36,160 bases of DNA from a virus: the IMG/VR virus record IMGVR_UViG_3300021093_000202, positions 1 through 36,160 of that record; one strand, given 5' to 3'. A program made the position numbers and the translations under genes. Each line of letters begins with the position of its first letter. Position 1 is the first letter of the stretch. Shown in pieces: positions 20,416-28,401 of this stretch. Under the pieces are notes generated by a model. The model was not told the origin of the DNA and did no database searches. It saw only the letters and a program-made list of their open reading frames with translations.

Positions 20416-21041
20416 AAATCGTCTCTGTAGAATATTTCAAAACCCAAATCCGTAATTGCGTCCGCGAGGGTTGCGTAAAATGATTCTTTGTATTCATCGG
20501 GTTGATTTGAGTCGGTATTCAACTTTAATGCAGCGTTTAGCGTCGCTGCATATGTTAGGTCTCTCAATACATTAAGGGCAGAGTACCGTAAAGCCTTTCC
20601 GAACTCAACCACACGACCGATTTTGATTGAGTAAGGAACTGACACGAATACGGGTTCTTCACCAAAATGCGTGAAGGATATGCATTCCGAAACAGGCGAA
20701 TTCGGTTTTGCAAAAAGGCTTGCCAAATCCTGGTCTTTTGTTTCGGATGGCTTTAAAGAACAATATCCTTCGGCAACAAATGTAAATGAATCAACACCCC
20801 AACCTTGTCGCTTTATGCATGCTGCTTGCGTCAACTTTTCCAAACGCTCATTTCGGCTTATCTGATGTGTCTTCATGAGTTGCATTATTGATACGAGTTT
20901 GTCCTGTTTCCAACTAAACAAATTTATGTTTATATCTTGACCGATTCCCTCCTCGTCAACGGTTTGTTGCTTGGCTATTTTCGTCGCCTCAACAGCAAGG
21001 GCTAGTTTGTCTATGTCCGTTTTGTAGGAGCCAGTTTCCAT
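20412..21041 (-). CDS. Hypothetical protein
   Basis: The 209-residue product leads the MazG-oxygenase operon. It contains WKQDKLVSIMQLMKTHQISRNERLEKLTQAA, a beta-rich middle (SFTFVAEGYCSLKPSE, then EPVFVSVPYSIKIGRVVEFG) and a helical end. I do not recognise the family; the middle could be a ligand-binding sheet. The ATG follows TATTTT (21049-21054) by seven bases, so a leaderless start is likely, and it diverges from the basic protein at 21127. Confidence 0.62.
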   Translation of the reverse strand: METGSYKTDIDKLALAVEATKIAKQQTVDEEGIGQDININLFSWKQDKLVSIMQLMKTHQISRNERLEKLTQAACIKRQGWGVDSFTFVAEGYCSLKPSETKDQDLASLFAKPNSPVSECISFTHFGEEPVFVSVPYSIKIGRVVEFGKALRYSALNVLRDLTYAATLNAALKLNTDSNQPDEYKESFYATLADAITDLGFEIFYRDDL

Positions 21042-21048
21042 CTAGTCC

Positions 21049-21120
21049 AAAATACCCCATATTTATTGGTCGTAAAAGAACTAGGGTGTTTCATTTTAGG
21101 TAGCCCAAATGTAGTAGTTT
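21049..21120. promoter_or_regulatory. Divergent promoter region with two leaderless -10 boxes
   Basis: On the minus strand TATTTT (21049-21054) lies seven bases before the ATG at 21041, with a weak TTTACG 16 bases upstream. On the plus strand TAGTTT (21115-21120) lies six bases before the ATG at 21127. Neither gene has a Shine-Dalgarno sequence. The 85-base space leaves room for a shared regulator. Confidence 0.55.
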
Positions 21121-21126
21121 GCTGTC

Positions 21127-21405
21127 ATGGCACAAAAGAAGAAATCAACCCCAAAACAGAAGAAATCACCAGCAAAAAAGAAGGCTACTCCTAAAAAGAG
21201 TCCTTCCAAGGCTGTTGTTAAATCCAATACCGCAGAAGCGGTAAAGGACGCCACTCAGTCTGTGGCGGCGGCAGTGGCTGAAGACATCAGTGCGGCGGAA
21301 AAGTATGTTCAGGATGTTCTAAATCCTGTCATTATCTATGCCAACGACCTGAAGTCCAAGTCGCTTCGTCAGCGTGTACTTGCGTGGTTCAAGACCTCTA
21401 AGTAG
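21127..21405 (+). CDS. Histone-tail-like Lys/Ala/Pro protein
   Basis: The 92-residue protein starts with a tract of about 35 residues built from Lys, Pro, Ser, Thr and Ala (KKKSTPKQKKSPAKKK, then TPKKSPSK), like histone H1 or bacterial HU tails. An Ala-rich helix follows, then a hydrophobic helix (VLNPVIIYANDLKSKSLRQRVLAWF). It may bind or compact DNA, or help a partner bind. It begins leaderless (TAGTTT, six bases) and is followed after 12 bases by the DNA methyltransferase gene, so the two are probably co-transcribed. Confidence 0.7.
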   Translation: MAQKKKSTPKQKKSPAKKKATPKKSPSKAVVKSNTAEAVKDATQSVAAAVAEDISAAEKYVQDVLNPVIIYANDLKSKSLRQRVLAWFKTSK

Positions 21406-21417
21406 ACTGTTCCCCTG

Positions 21418-22806
21418 ATGGGGAATGAAACTGTGGTGATTGACGAATTGCAGAATAATGCCGTCCAAGAACAGCCCCTTGTGCTCAACCCAAAAATTCT
21501 TTTGGGTGATGTTCGAGAATCTTTAAAAAGTATTCCCGATGGGTCGATTCATTGCGTAGTCACATCTCCTCCGTATTGGGGTTTGCGTGACTACGGCACA
21601 GGCAAATGGGAAGGCGGAGACCCTAATTGTTCGCACAAACGCGATAGTAAACAAAGCGACAAAACATCCACTGGTCAAAGGAATTTAGAAGGCGCAATCG
21701 GGGACGGTATTTATAAATCCTATTGCCGTAGGTGTGGGGCAATCAGGATTGATAACCAACTTGGATTAGAACCAACATTTGATTCATATGTGGAAGATAT
21801 GGTTGGCGTGTTCCGCGAAGTGCGGCGCATCCTCCGTGATGATGGCACTTTGTGGCTTAATTTGGGCGACTCGTATGCGGGAAGCAACGGTAACGGATGG
21901 AAACAAACCATTGCGTCCACAAATGCTTCCAATGCTGGTGGAGAGAATGAGGATTTTCGTTCCCGCATCGGGCGCGATGACGGCTATCTGAAACCCAAAG
22001 ATTTGGTCGGCATCCCGTGGCGTGTTGCTTTGGCTCTACAGCAAGACGGATGGTTTTTGCGACAAGACATCATTTGGCACAAACCAAATCCGATGCCAGA
22101 GTCAGTAACAGACCGATGCACCAAGGCACATGAATACATCTTCCTTCTGACAAAAAAGGCTAACTACTTCTTTGATTCGGAAGCAATCAAGGAGCCCGCA
22201 AAATATCCGCACGATAATAGGGGTGCGAGGGCTGATAGTCGTAAAGAAGCAGGAATCCCTAATGCGATGCACGGGATGACGGGTGCGTTCAAAAACAAGC
22301 GGTCGGTGTGGACAATAAACACAAAACCCTATAAGGAAGCACATTTCGCAGTATTCCCAACAGACCTAGTGGAACCGTGCATCAAAGCAGGCACAAGTGA
22401 AAAAGGTTGTTGCGCATCATGTGGAACACCATGGGAAAGAATCGTTGATAGAAAAAGAATACGCAGAAACGAACTTCCCGAAGATGACCCCCGTTACCGT
22501 CCGAATATATACGAGGGAGAGTACGAAGAAATCAATGGCAAGGGCGACGCTGGTTTTGTAGAAACACAAACACTTGGTTGGGGCAAAGCGTGCGAGTGCG
22601 AAACTGACGAAACGGTGCCGTGCACAGTTCTTGACACATTCTTCGGTTCGGGAACAACTGGTGTTGTTGCGTTGCGTCTTGGGCGCGACTATCTCGGCTG
22701 TGAACTTAATTCAGAATATGCAAAAATAGCGACAAAGCGTATAGCGGACGAAGAAGAAGAAATCAGAAAAGAAAAAGAAACGGAACAACTTAGTCTTTTT
22801 GAGTGA
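21418..22806 (+). CDS. DNA adenine-N6/cytosine-N4 methyltransferase with Cys inserts
   Basis: The 462-residue protein has the catalytic motif TSPPYW (49-54) and the SAM-binding motif DTFFGSGTT (406-414), the beta-class order. Between them it has GIPWRVALALQQDGWFLRQDIIWHKPNP and two cysteine sets (CSHK with YCRRCG, and CCASCG with CECE) that could bind zinc. The C-terminus is acidic and ends TEQLSLFE. It should methylate a DNA target and may protect the phage from host restriction or mark it for control. No nuclease gene is adjacent, so it may act as an orphan enzyme. The gene at 11309 is its degenerate relative. Confidence 0.93.
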   Translation: MGNETVVIDELQNNAVQEQPLVLNPKILLGDVRESLKSIPDGSIHCVVTSPPYWGLRDYGTGKWEGGDPNCSHKRDSKQSDKTSTGQRNLEGAIGDGIYKSYCRRCGAIRIDNQLGLEPTFDSYVEDMVGVFREVRRILRDDGTLWLNLGDSYAGSNGNGWKQTIASTNASNAGGENEDFRSRIGRDDGYLKPKDLVGIPWRVALALQQDGWFLRQDIIWHKPNPMPESVTDRCTKAHEYIFLLTKKANYFFDSEAIKEPAKYPHDNRGARADSRKEAGIPNAMHGMTGAFKNKRSVWTINTKPYKEAHFAVFPTDLVEPCIKAGTSEKGCCASCGTPWERIVDRKRIRRNELPEDDPRYRPNIYEGEYEEINGKGDAGFVETQTLGWGKACECETDETVPCTVLDTFFGSGTTGVVALRLGRDYLGCELNSEYAKIATKRIADEEEEIRKEKETEQLSLFE

Positions 22807-23182
22807 GTGATTCAGGTATCCGAATAGATATCTCTATTCTTTCTGCAAGCCTTTGAAGCAGTGCGACAGCCTCGTGCGTCGCATGGTTCTCGCACCATTC
22901 ACTCGGGTCTTTAGCCAAAGCAGATTCAACATACTCGTACGCAACATGTACTTTCCCTTGGTTAACTGGTGGCACACCACATTCTTCCGTTTCCAATAAA
23001 CCTTCTGCTAGTTTGCGTTCTGACGCTCCGCACGCAAGAAGAATCCCGCCCATGATGTCAATTTTGTGGGTGTACGGGTCATAGACGAGACTGTTGGACA
23101 AACCGTGTCGCGAGATTGCTTCAGCAGCCTTATAGTAAATCTCGTGTACCCTTGCATCTTTGAGTACTGAAATAGTTGTCAC
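22790..23182 (-). CDS. Hypothetical protein, DUF6197-like layout
   Basis: The GTG at 23182 overlaps the ribonucleotide reductase stop as GTGA and gives 130 residues starting MTTISVLKDARVHEIYYKAAEAI. The pattern of an N-terminal helix, DIMGGILLACGASERKLAEGLL, and PSEWCENHATHEAVALLQRLAERI recalls the DUF6197 family of small phage proteins, but I cannot confirm it. The role is unknown. It follows the reductase in the same operon, and its end overlaps the methyltransferase end by 17 bases. Confidence 0.55.
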   Translation of the reverse strand: MTTISVLKDARVHEIYYKAAEAISRHGLSNSLVYDPYTHKIDIMGGILLACGASERKLAEGLLETEECGVPPVNQGKVHVAYEYVESALAKDPSEWCENHATHEAVALLQRLAERIEISIRIPESLTQKD

Positions 23183-25110
23183 CGGATTGGGCAAGCCCCT
23201 GATGCGCAAGCATCAATGTCCAAGTCATCACCCGAAATCGGTGTTAGGGCAACAGACATGTCAATCTTTTCAAATATGGTGTCATATTCCTCTTCGGTGA
23301 TTTCTTCATACGGTGGCAACGGGAAGTTGTGGTCGCTGTGAAGCAAGAACGATACCGATTTGATGTTCTCGTCGTAGTTCTTGGACAACCATTCTTTGAT
23401 TGAATCAAGTTCTTCCTTGCGGTAATAGACGGTCACCGAAACTGCGTTATCTGCCCACACTTTCTGCATTTTCGCAACCCATTCCAACTGGTCTATGGCA
23501 GTCATGTTCTTTGCGAGAACAGCGCCCTCGGGGGATTTGCAGGGGAACTCAACCACATATTTCGTGTGGTCTTCGCGCCCATCCAAACCAATGTCCCAAA
23601 CAACTTTGTGTCCACGCTTGCGGAGCGAGTCCACGAGCCCATCAGCGGCTCCGAATCGTACACGTCGGATGTAGAACGGCGCAAAAGCAGGGTGGATGCC
23701 AGGTGTGACACCTGGGAGTAGTGAAAGCGTCCCCGATGGTTGCACAGTGGTCAAACGCACTGATTTTGGAAAGTTCTTACTCTGCGAATATTTCTCGTCA
23801 AAATCAGCGAGCATCTCATAGGCGCGAGACAGCCAGCCTATTTTTTCCTCGGTGCACTGCAAGATGCCGGTGACGCTCTGCCCAAGTCGCGCATTCTTGC
23901 GGACGATATTCGTCGTCTTTTCGTATGGGTACTCAAGGCGGGTAATCTGCTTTTGAAGCATGTAGAGAAGGCGCGAAATTTCGTGAAATTCTTCTTCGCT
24001 ACGGACATTGGGCAAGAAAATTGTGGACAGGTTGCATGACTCTCCGTCACTGAGACCGATTTCTGCACATGGATTGAAGCCCTCCACCGTCGTGTCTGCT
24101 TTTGCTTCTCCTGTGCGACCGTACTTGCGGGCAAGGCGACGGTTTACGAGACCGTATGGCTCTCCATTGCCCGTGTAGCCCTTCCATAGTTCGGGCATGA
24201 TGTGGTCGTAATAGTCCGCGTAAATGCTGTTGTTGGAGTTTGCGCGCCAAGCGGGAATCTCACCCGAAGCCCAATTTTTTGCACGCAGGAAAAGTACATC
24301 GTCTGGGTCTCCGATTGCGATTTGTGCTGAGCGGCGAGACGAGCCAGAAACGACAATACGACCGATGATATTGCAGATGTCCAATACATCAACGGAGCGG
24401 AGTTTCTTCCCTTCTCGTGCTTGGAATACCTCACTGATGTCCTTGATTCCCTCCACTAGGGCACCGGGTCCACTGGCGGTGCCACCAAATGCTTTTAGCG
24501 GTGCACCGAATTCGCGGACGAGAATAGTTGAATACGAGAACGACTTACCTGTGTCAAAGAAAGATTTCAGAACACTGTGCAAGAGACGACGCCACCCCTG
24601 TCGCGAGTCGGGGACGATTATGTCGGCATCGTTGGTGCGCTCATGCGTGATTTTTACGCCCGCTTTGACCTTGGGGAGGTCGTGAATTTTGGAGCGCTCT
24701 ACGGAAAACCCGACTCCACCTCCGAGCATCAGGTAGTCAAACAAGAGTTCAAAGTCCTCAATTTTTTCAATGTTTGTAAAGTAGCAGTTGTTGAGTGACG
24801 ATGCATTGAATTTTTTGATTAGCGGTGTTCCTAGTTGCCACAGTGCGCGACCCGAGAATGAGCAACGAAGGTTGTAAACATGGTCAAATATGGCTTCTGT
24901 TTCTTTTTGTGTCCACGGAACATTGATGTCTAGGGCACCGTTGACACAACGCGAAACTGTTTCAATCCATGTTTCGTTGCGGTCTACACCCTCAATCGGG
25001 CGAGAGTATGTTCGGAGATAAACAATTTCTCCGAGTCCGCTGAAACCCCACGGCGGCGTGATGTGACGGTACTTCTCAAGAAATTTCGGAGTCAAGGAAA
25101 CGTCCTTCAT
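23179..25110 (-). CDS. nrdJ: Class II (adenosylcobalamin-dependent) ribonucleotide reductase
   Basis: The 643-residue protein makes deoxynucleotides for phage DNA. The first disulfide cysteine is Cys109 (NNCYFTN). NPCAEIGLSDGESCNL holds the radical cysteine Cys348, Glu350 and the second disulfide cysteine Cys359. A C-terminal CASGACPIR (Cys635, Cys640) can re-reduce the active site. LMLGGGVGFSVERS and the PSGTLSLLPGVTPGIHPAFAP stretch are typical of the monomeric NrdJ type such as lactobacillal RTPR, which uses vitamin B12 and needs no oxygen. No small subunit is present, as expected. The promoter is at 25150-25178. The overlapping small gene at 22790 is downstream. Confidence 0.95.
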   Translation of the reverse strand: MKDVSLTPKFLEKYRHITPPWGFSGLGEIVYLRTYSRPIEGVDRNETWIETVSRCVNGALDINVPWTQKETEAIFDHVYNLRCSFSGRALWQLGTPLIKKFNASSLNNCYFTNIEKIEDFELLFDYLMLGGGVGFSVERSKIHDLPKVKAGVKITHERTNDADIIVPDSRQGWRRLLHSVLKSFFDTGKSFSYSTILVREFGAPLKAFGGTASGPGALVEGIKDISEVFQAREGKKLRSVDVLDICNIIGRIVVSGSSRRSAQIAIGDPDDVLFLRAKNWASGEIPAWRANSNNSIYADYYDHIMPELWKGYTGNGEPYGLVNRRLARKYGRTGEAKADTTVEGFNPCAEIGLSDGESCNLSTIFLPNVRSEEEFHEISRLLYMLQKQITRLEYPYEKTTNIVRKNARLGQSVTGILQCTEEKIGWLSRAYEMLADFDEKYSQSKNFPKSVRLTTVQPSGTLSLLPGVTPGIHPAFAPFYIRRVRFGAADGLVDSLRKRGHKVVWDIGLDGREDHTKYVVEFPCKSPEGAVLAKNMTAIDQLEWVAKMQKVWADNAVSVTVYYRKEELDSIKEWLSKNYDENIKSVSFLLHSDHNFPLPPYEEITEEEYDTIFEKIDMSVALTPISGDDLDIDACASGACPIR

Positions 25111-25149
25111 AATGCAACTTTCGGATTGGGGTTGTTCAGGGAAAGAAAT

Positions 25150-25178
25150 ATTGTACCCTACCGAAGTGTTTCAGTAAA
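25150..25178 (-). promoter_or_regulatory. Promoter of the ribonucleotide reductase operon
   Basis: On the minus strand TTTACT (25173-25178) and TACAAT (25150-25155) are 17 bases apart. The transcript would have a leader of roughly 30-35 bases before the ATG at 25110 and no clear Shine-Dalgarno sequence. No cobalamin riboswitch fits in this short leader. Confidence 0.6.
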
Positions 25179-25191
25179 GCCGATTTGAGTG

Positions 25192-25491
25192 TTATTCGTC
25201 CAACAATCCGTGTTCTCGTGCTTGTGCGACGGTTATTGTTTGTCCTTTGTGAAACTTAATCACTTTTATCTTTACATTTCCATACATGATTCGTTCTTCA
25301 AGTATGTCTTCTTCTAGCATAATTTTTGTTTGTTTGTCTAAAGACAAAAACAATCCAGTTCCTGTCGGGTTTTTGATGGGTGATTCTTGTTGATGGGGCT
25401 TGCAGTCACCTGTCGGGTGACCACAAACAGGGCACGGCATGCGGTCAGCCCGCAGAATACGGTAGTCACCGTACAAGTATTCATCACTCAT
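25192..25491 (-). CDS. Hypothetical protein with zinc-binding-like CPVCGH motif
   Basis: The 99-residue product has MPCPVCGHPTGDCKPHQ (about residues 18-34) with CxxC, His and a third Cys, like a zinc knuckle. A beta-rich C-terminus with VKIKVIKFHKGQTITVAQAREHGLL follows. Short proteins with this header are widespread in actinophages and have no known role. The ATG is preceded by TATTAT (25498-25503) at six bases. It lies 81 bases upstream of the reductase gene in the same direction. Confidence 0.6.
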   Translation of the reverse strand: MSDEYLYGDYRILRADRMPCPVCGHPTGDCKPHQQESPIKNPTGTGLFLSLDKQTKIMLEEDILEERIMYGNVKIKVIKFHKGQTITVAQAREHGLLDE

Positions 25492-25518
25492 ATAACAATA
25501 ATAGTTGAAATAAGCGGT

Positions 25519-26004
25519 TTAGGATACACGCCTTGCATCGGGTGGTATTTCACCTGAAACTAAATATTCTTTCATTTGTTCTTCGGTCAGAGAAAACATA
25601 TGATGCGAAAAATCCATGTTGCGGATATCTTCCTCAAGAGCCTTGCATATGGATTCATCAGCGCTAATTTGTTTGAAAGTAAGTAAAGTTCTACCGTCAA
25701 ACCACCTATCGTCAAGGTCATAGTCGTACCCATCTGCTTCCCCTTTATGATTATGGGGATTTGTTACAAGCACATCTCCTACGAGATTCATGTTAAACAG
25801 AAGGCTCGCCACGGGGTTGACCGAAAGCCCCAAAAGGAGACCCCTGTCATGGAGATAGCCCCTTATGCGCCTTTCGTGGTCATGTACGCAATCAAAAGCG
25901 TCCCCATCAGCCACGAGTTTAGACACGGCGACATGCGCGTTCTTTTCGGGTAGGTCAACTCTTCGGTGTGTTCCGTCGGTTTTGAGAAGCAAAGCCCTTG
26001 TCAC
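25519..26004 (-). CDS. DUF3846-like protein
   Basis: The 161-residue protein shows a DUF3846-like layout: an N-terminal strand-helix part (RALLLKTDGTHRRVDLP), the segment SVNPVASLLFNMNLVGDVLVTNPHNHKG and a closing helical part with SLTEEQMKEYLVSGEIP. The family occurs in phages and plasmids and its role is unknown. It starts at a GTG four bases after the stop of the gene at 26009, so translation is coupled. Its neighbours do not indicate a function. Confidence 0.6.
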   Translation of the reverse strand: MTRALLLKTDGTHRRVDLPEKNAHVAVSKLVADGDAFDCVHDHERRIRGYLHDRGLLLGLSVNPVASLLFNMNLVGDVLVTNPHNHKGEADGYDYDLDDRWFDGRTLLTFKQISADESICKALEEDIRNMDFSHHMFSLTEEQMKEYLVSGEIPPDARRVS

Positions 26005-26008
26005 GGGA

Positions 26009-26257
26009 TTATCGCTTTTTGTTGTTTACTGAGTACTTCTGCTTCTTCAGGATTTGGAATTCTTCTTCAAAGATGCGCTTGAATTCCTTGTTGTATTTGT
26101 TTTCAAGAACAAACCAAGCACGACGCTTAGCCTCCATGCGCTGACGGTTTTCAGCCTTGCGAGCCTCTATGCGTTGCTTTCGCTCAGCGTCGGGAAGTGG
26201 CTTACGCCCCCTACGGGAACCGACCTGCTCACGCAATTTTGTGTATGTAGTTTCCAT
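26009..26257 (-). CDS. Small basic helical protein
   Basis: From the ATG at 26257 the product has 82 residues and is almost one long charged helix (GRKPLPDAERKQRIEARKAENRQRMEAKRRAW, then NKEFKRIFEEEFQILKKQ). It could be a coiled coil or nucleic-acid-binding helix. A TTG at 26266 is possible. No family is recognised. It leads the short operon with the DUF3846-like gene. The region to its right holds a 7-bp inverted repeat that may control it or the divergent phosphatase gene. Confidence 0.55.
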   Translation of the reverse strand: METTYTKLREQVGSRRGRKPLPDAERKQRIEARKAENRQRMEAKRRAWFVLENKYNKEFKRIFEEEFQILKKQKYSVNNKKR

Positions 26258-26281
26258 GTTGTCCAATACCTCATTTGTTGT

Positions 26282-26358
26282 TTATGGGAATACTTGATGT
26301 CGGTAGACACTTTAACTGATACCTAAATATTTTGCAACCCCTTATGGGATACCCATAA
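26282..26358. promoter_or_regulatory. TTATGGG operator-like sites between divergent genes
   Basis: TTATGGG (26342-26348) and CCCATAA (26352-26358) form a perfect 7-bp inverted repeat around ATA. A half-site TTATGGG also occurs at 26282-26288. They lie between the start of the leftward gene (26257) and the -35 box of the phosphatase promoter (26408). A dimeric regulator binding one full and one half site would be placed to control both directions. Confidence 0.5.
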
Positions 26359-26407
26359 ATGTCAACCGTCACACAATTACAGGCTTGTAATTAGGTCTTG
26401 GGGGGGG

Positions 26408-26436
26408 TTGACAAACGCATTTCAAGACCGTACACT
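26408..26436 (+). promoter_or_regulatory. Consensus sigma-70 promoter of the phosphatase gene, leaderless
   Basis: TTGACA (26408-26413) and TACACT (26431-26436) are exactly 17 bases apart, and the ATG (26444) begins seven bases after the -10 box. The run of G just before the -35 box is unusual. With this spacing the transcript would start at or beside the A of the ATG. Confidence 0.75.
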
Positions 26437-26443
26437 TATGGAT

Positions 26444-27013
26444 ATGAGTAATAGCACCAACACAACACAGCAACAACTACTTCTTCCTACGGTCAGGAAC
26501 CTAGAGGAGTCTCGGGCGATTTGTCACGAGTTCTCTTCCGTTCTTACCGCAGGTCCGAGCAAATTGGAGGTCAAGGATTTCAACCACCCTGACCACAAAA
26601 TCGTGACATTTGATGATGTCGTGACACCCGATTGGGGTGATGCTCCAACCTTTGAGCATGTCCAAGAGATGATTGGGTGGGGTCACGGTAGACAAAATCT
26701 ACTTGTCCACTGTCATGCTGGCATAAGTCGCTCAACCGCTACGGCGTGGGGAATCGCAATCTCCAACGGATTCAACGAATACGACGCTTTCCACATGCTG
26801 AAGGCTAATCATCCAAGTATTTCGCGTCGCAATTGGTGGACTAACAAACAAGGCACGACTTTGAGCGATGTATATAAGCGCTCATTCTCACCAAATGAAC
26901 TCATCGTTGAGCACCTTGAACGATTGTTTGGATTCAAGTCGGGTCGTCTAATCAAAATTCTGAGTCAGTCGTACGATTCATACATCAATCATGGCGACCT
27001 ACTAGGGGAATAA
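26444..27013 (+). CDS. Protein tyrosine/dual-specificity phosphatase
   Basis: The 189-residue protein has the phosphatase signature HCHAGISRS with Cys90 and Arg96 (CX5R) in LLVHCHAGISRSTATAWGIAI. An acidic loop VTPDWGDAP (Asp63 or Asp66 as general acid) lies upstream, as does a beta-strand part with KIVTFDDV. The cysteine forms a phosphocysteine intermediate; the substrate may be phosphoprotein, RNA 5' end or phosphoinositide. The true start is the ATG at 26444, set by the promoter; longer readings include the promoter itself. The virion module of the same phage carries a kinase-like protein. The next gene starts four bases after its stop. Confidence 0.85.
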   Translation: MSNSTNTTQQQLLLPTVRNLEESRAICHEFSSVLTAGPSKLEVKDFNHPDHKIVTFDDVVTPDWGDAPTFEHVQEMIGWGHGRQNLLVHCHAGISRSTATAWGIAISNGFNEYDAFHMLKANHPSISRRNWWTNKQGTTLSDVYKRSFSPNELIVEHLERLFGFKSGRLIKILSQSYDSYINHGDLLGE

Positions 27014-27017
27014 TCTC

Positions 27018-27284
27018 ATGGTTGCAATAAATCACGGCACCTACAACGCCTATACGAATGGCAAGTGCAGGTGTACGCTGTGCCGTAAAGCGGCTAGCGA
27101 ATACATGAAAAAGTACCGACAAACCGAACACGGTTCGGGGTCGGCACGGTATTACGCTGTACTTCAGGCAAAACGGGCACAACTCGCGGCTCGGTGGGTA
27201 AAGAAAAACAGACCCGATGTTTGGGAAACAATTGCTTCAAAGGCGAACAAACAAATTGACAAAACTCGTTATGTTTGTGAATAG
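27018..27284 (+). CDS. Small actinophage-type protein with CRCxxC motif
   Basis: The 88-residue product contains HGTYNAYTNGKCRCTLCRKAASEYMKKYR (residues 6-34), a motif common in short actinobacterial phage proteins, with CxCxxC that may bind zinc and a basic helix after it. The role is unknown; DNA binding is plausible. It starts four bases after the phosphatase stop, so it is co-transcribed. The C-terminal half is helical and basic (QAKRAQLAARWVKKNRP). Confidence 0.6.
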   Translation: MVAINHGTYNAYTNGKCRCTLCRKAASEYMKKYRQTEHGSGSARYYAVLQAKRAQLAARWVKKNRPDVWETIASKANKQIDKTRYVCE

Positions 27285-27324
27285 GTAAGATACTGTAGAT
27301 TTATACAACCGAGGAAAAAGACCG

Positions 27325-27594
27325 ATGACCGAAAAAGAATTTGAAAAGTTCAAACAAGAGTTTGAAGACGCAATCGCGACACTTGGCGCTCGTCTTGATG
27401 CCGTAGAAACAAAACTGAACGACATCGGAAAACTGATGCGGGAAGTGCAGACTGGTGTGCGTCGCGTTGACCAAAAGACCAATGTTGAATGGAATGGTCT
27501 TCGGGGAACGGTTGGTGACATTCAGAAAAAGATTTCTGAAATCGCTGAACCTATCCGCAACATCAAACGCAACAACGGGGGGTACAATAAGTGA
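27325..27594 (+). CDS. Coiled-coil protein
   Basis: The 89-residue protein is a single long coiled coil with clear heptads (FEKFKQEFEDAIATLGARLDAVETKLNDIGKLMREVQTGV) and a short basic tail (IKRNNGGYNK). It probably oligomerises and may be structural or a scaffold for a partner. GAGG lies about 12 bases before the ATG, and TACTGT near 27290 could be a -10 box. Its last bases overlap the next GTG. Confidence 0.6.
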   Translation: MTEKEFEKFKQEFEDAIATLGARLDAVETKLNDIGKLMREVQTGVRRVDQKTNVEWNGLRGTVGDIQKKISEIAEPIRNIKRNNGGYNK

Positions 27595-27845
27595 GCATAC
27601 CTGAATTTGATGACATGGAAGAGTGGATGCTCTACGGCTATCGGCAGGGTTGGTGCGGTCCGCCAGTATGCTCAATTCATGACGGCGTTCCAATGTCCGC
27701 GAGAGAAGAAGAATCAGAAGACGAATTCTGCGCTCATATCATTCGCTTGTACGAAGACCCCGATAGTCGCGTAGCAGTGGAATCAAATCACTCACCGTCT
27801 TTATGGCGTGCAACCAATAGGGGTTGGGCTGAACGCGAAAACTAA
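27591..27845 (+). CDS. Small acidic actinophage protein with WCGPPVC motif
   Basis: The 84-residue product contains GWCGPPVCSIHDGVPMSAREEE and DEFCAHIIRLYEDPDSR. The pattern WCxPPVCxxHDGxPxSxxE...C is seen in many short actinophage proteins of unknown role and may bind a metal through Cys and His. Its GTG overlaps the previous stop as GTGA. It converges on the thermonuclease gene with one base between the stops. Confidence 0.62.
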   Translation: MSIPEFDDMEEWMLYGYRQGWCGPPVCSIHDGVPMSAREEESEDEFCAHIIRLYEDPDSRVAVESNHSPSLWRATNRGWAEREN

Positions 27846-27846
27846 T

Positions 27847-28251
27847 TTACTTGGTTTTGAACTCTGTCCAAGTTTTATCGCCTACACCAAAATATTCTCT
27901 CGCATATCCTGCTTGGATAATGTCCGTATTTAGGCACGCTGTTTTGGGGTCGTCAACCTTGTCTGAAGAGAAAATTCGGGCAAGTATGCGACCATACTTG
28001 TCGTTCTTGTCGGGGATTGTGTTCACATAAACCCATTGATGGTTTGTCAGCCAATCTGAAGTGAACGATTTTGCTTTCAAGCCCATTTCTTTTTCGGCAA
28101 GGTCCTTTGTTCGCGATTCGGGGGTGTTCACACCGTACAGTCGCACACGAATCTTGTGGTGGATATTGAATCCAAGGTCAATCATCAAATCAATAGTGTC
28201 GCCATCAATAACCTTCAGCGGTTTGGCACCGTACCAAAATCTTTCACTCAT
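27847..28251 (-). CDS. Thermonuclease (SNase)-family nuclease
   Basis: The 134-residue protein has the staphylococcal nuclease pattern: VIDGDTIDLMIDLG (Asp16, Asp18), KIRVRLYGVNTPE (Arg35, Glu45) and DKYGRILARI (Arg88), then a helix with LNTDIIQAGYAREYFG. The Asp, Arg, Glu and Arg residues are those that bind calcium and cut phosphodiesters. It may degrade host DNA or RNA; no secretion signal is seen. I choose the ATG at 28251, with AGGTGAT just before it; a GTG at 28260 is also possible. Confidence 0.88.
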   Translation of the reverse strand: MSERFWYGAKPLKVIDGDTIDLMIDLGFNIHHKIRVRLYGVNTPESRTKDLAEKEMGLKAKSFTSDWLTNHQWVYVNTIPDKNDKYGRILARIFSSDKVDDPKTACLNTDIIQAGYAREYFGVGDKTWTEFKTK

Positions 28252-28344
28252 CTTTATCACCTAATTTATTTTTTGTGATTGAAGCGTCTATTCGTTTGAT
28301 ACGCATATCGCTGATGCAAATGTTTACTCTGTACCACAACGAAA

Positions 28345-28376
28345 CTATGTAAAACCATAGACGAACAAACATTCGT
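28345..28376. terminator. Two small hairpins upstream of the thermonuclease gene
   Basis: CTATG/CATAG (28345-28360) and ACGAA/TTCGT (28361-28376) form two adjacent 5-bp inverted repeats in the 150-base space between the small gene at 28402 and the thermonuclease start. They may end the virion transcript or serve as operators. There is no T-run, so the terminator reading is weak. I see nothing else in this space. Confidence 0.35.
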
Positions 28377-28401
28377 CAATTATCTCACAAAGTAAAGTTC
28401 T

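Noticed and set aside
25111-25149. Cobalamin riboswitch before the B12-dependent reductase
   Set aside because: The leader is only about 30-35 bases; a B12 riboswitch needs far more and its conserved B12 box is not present.
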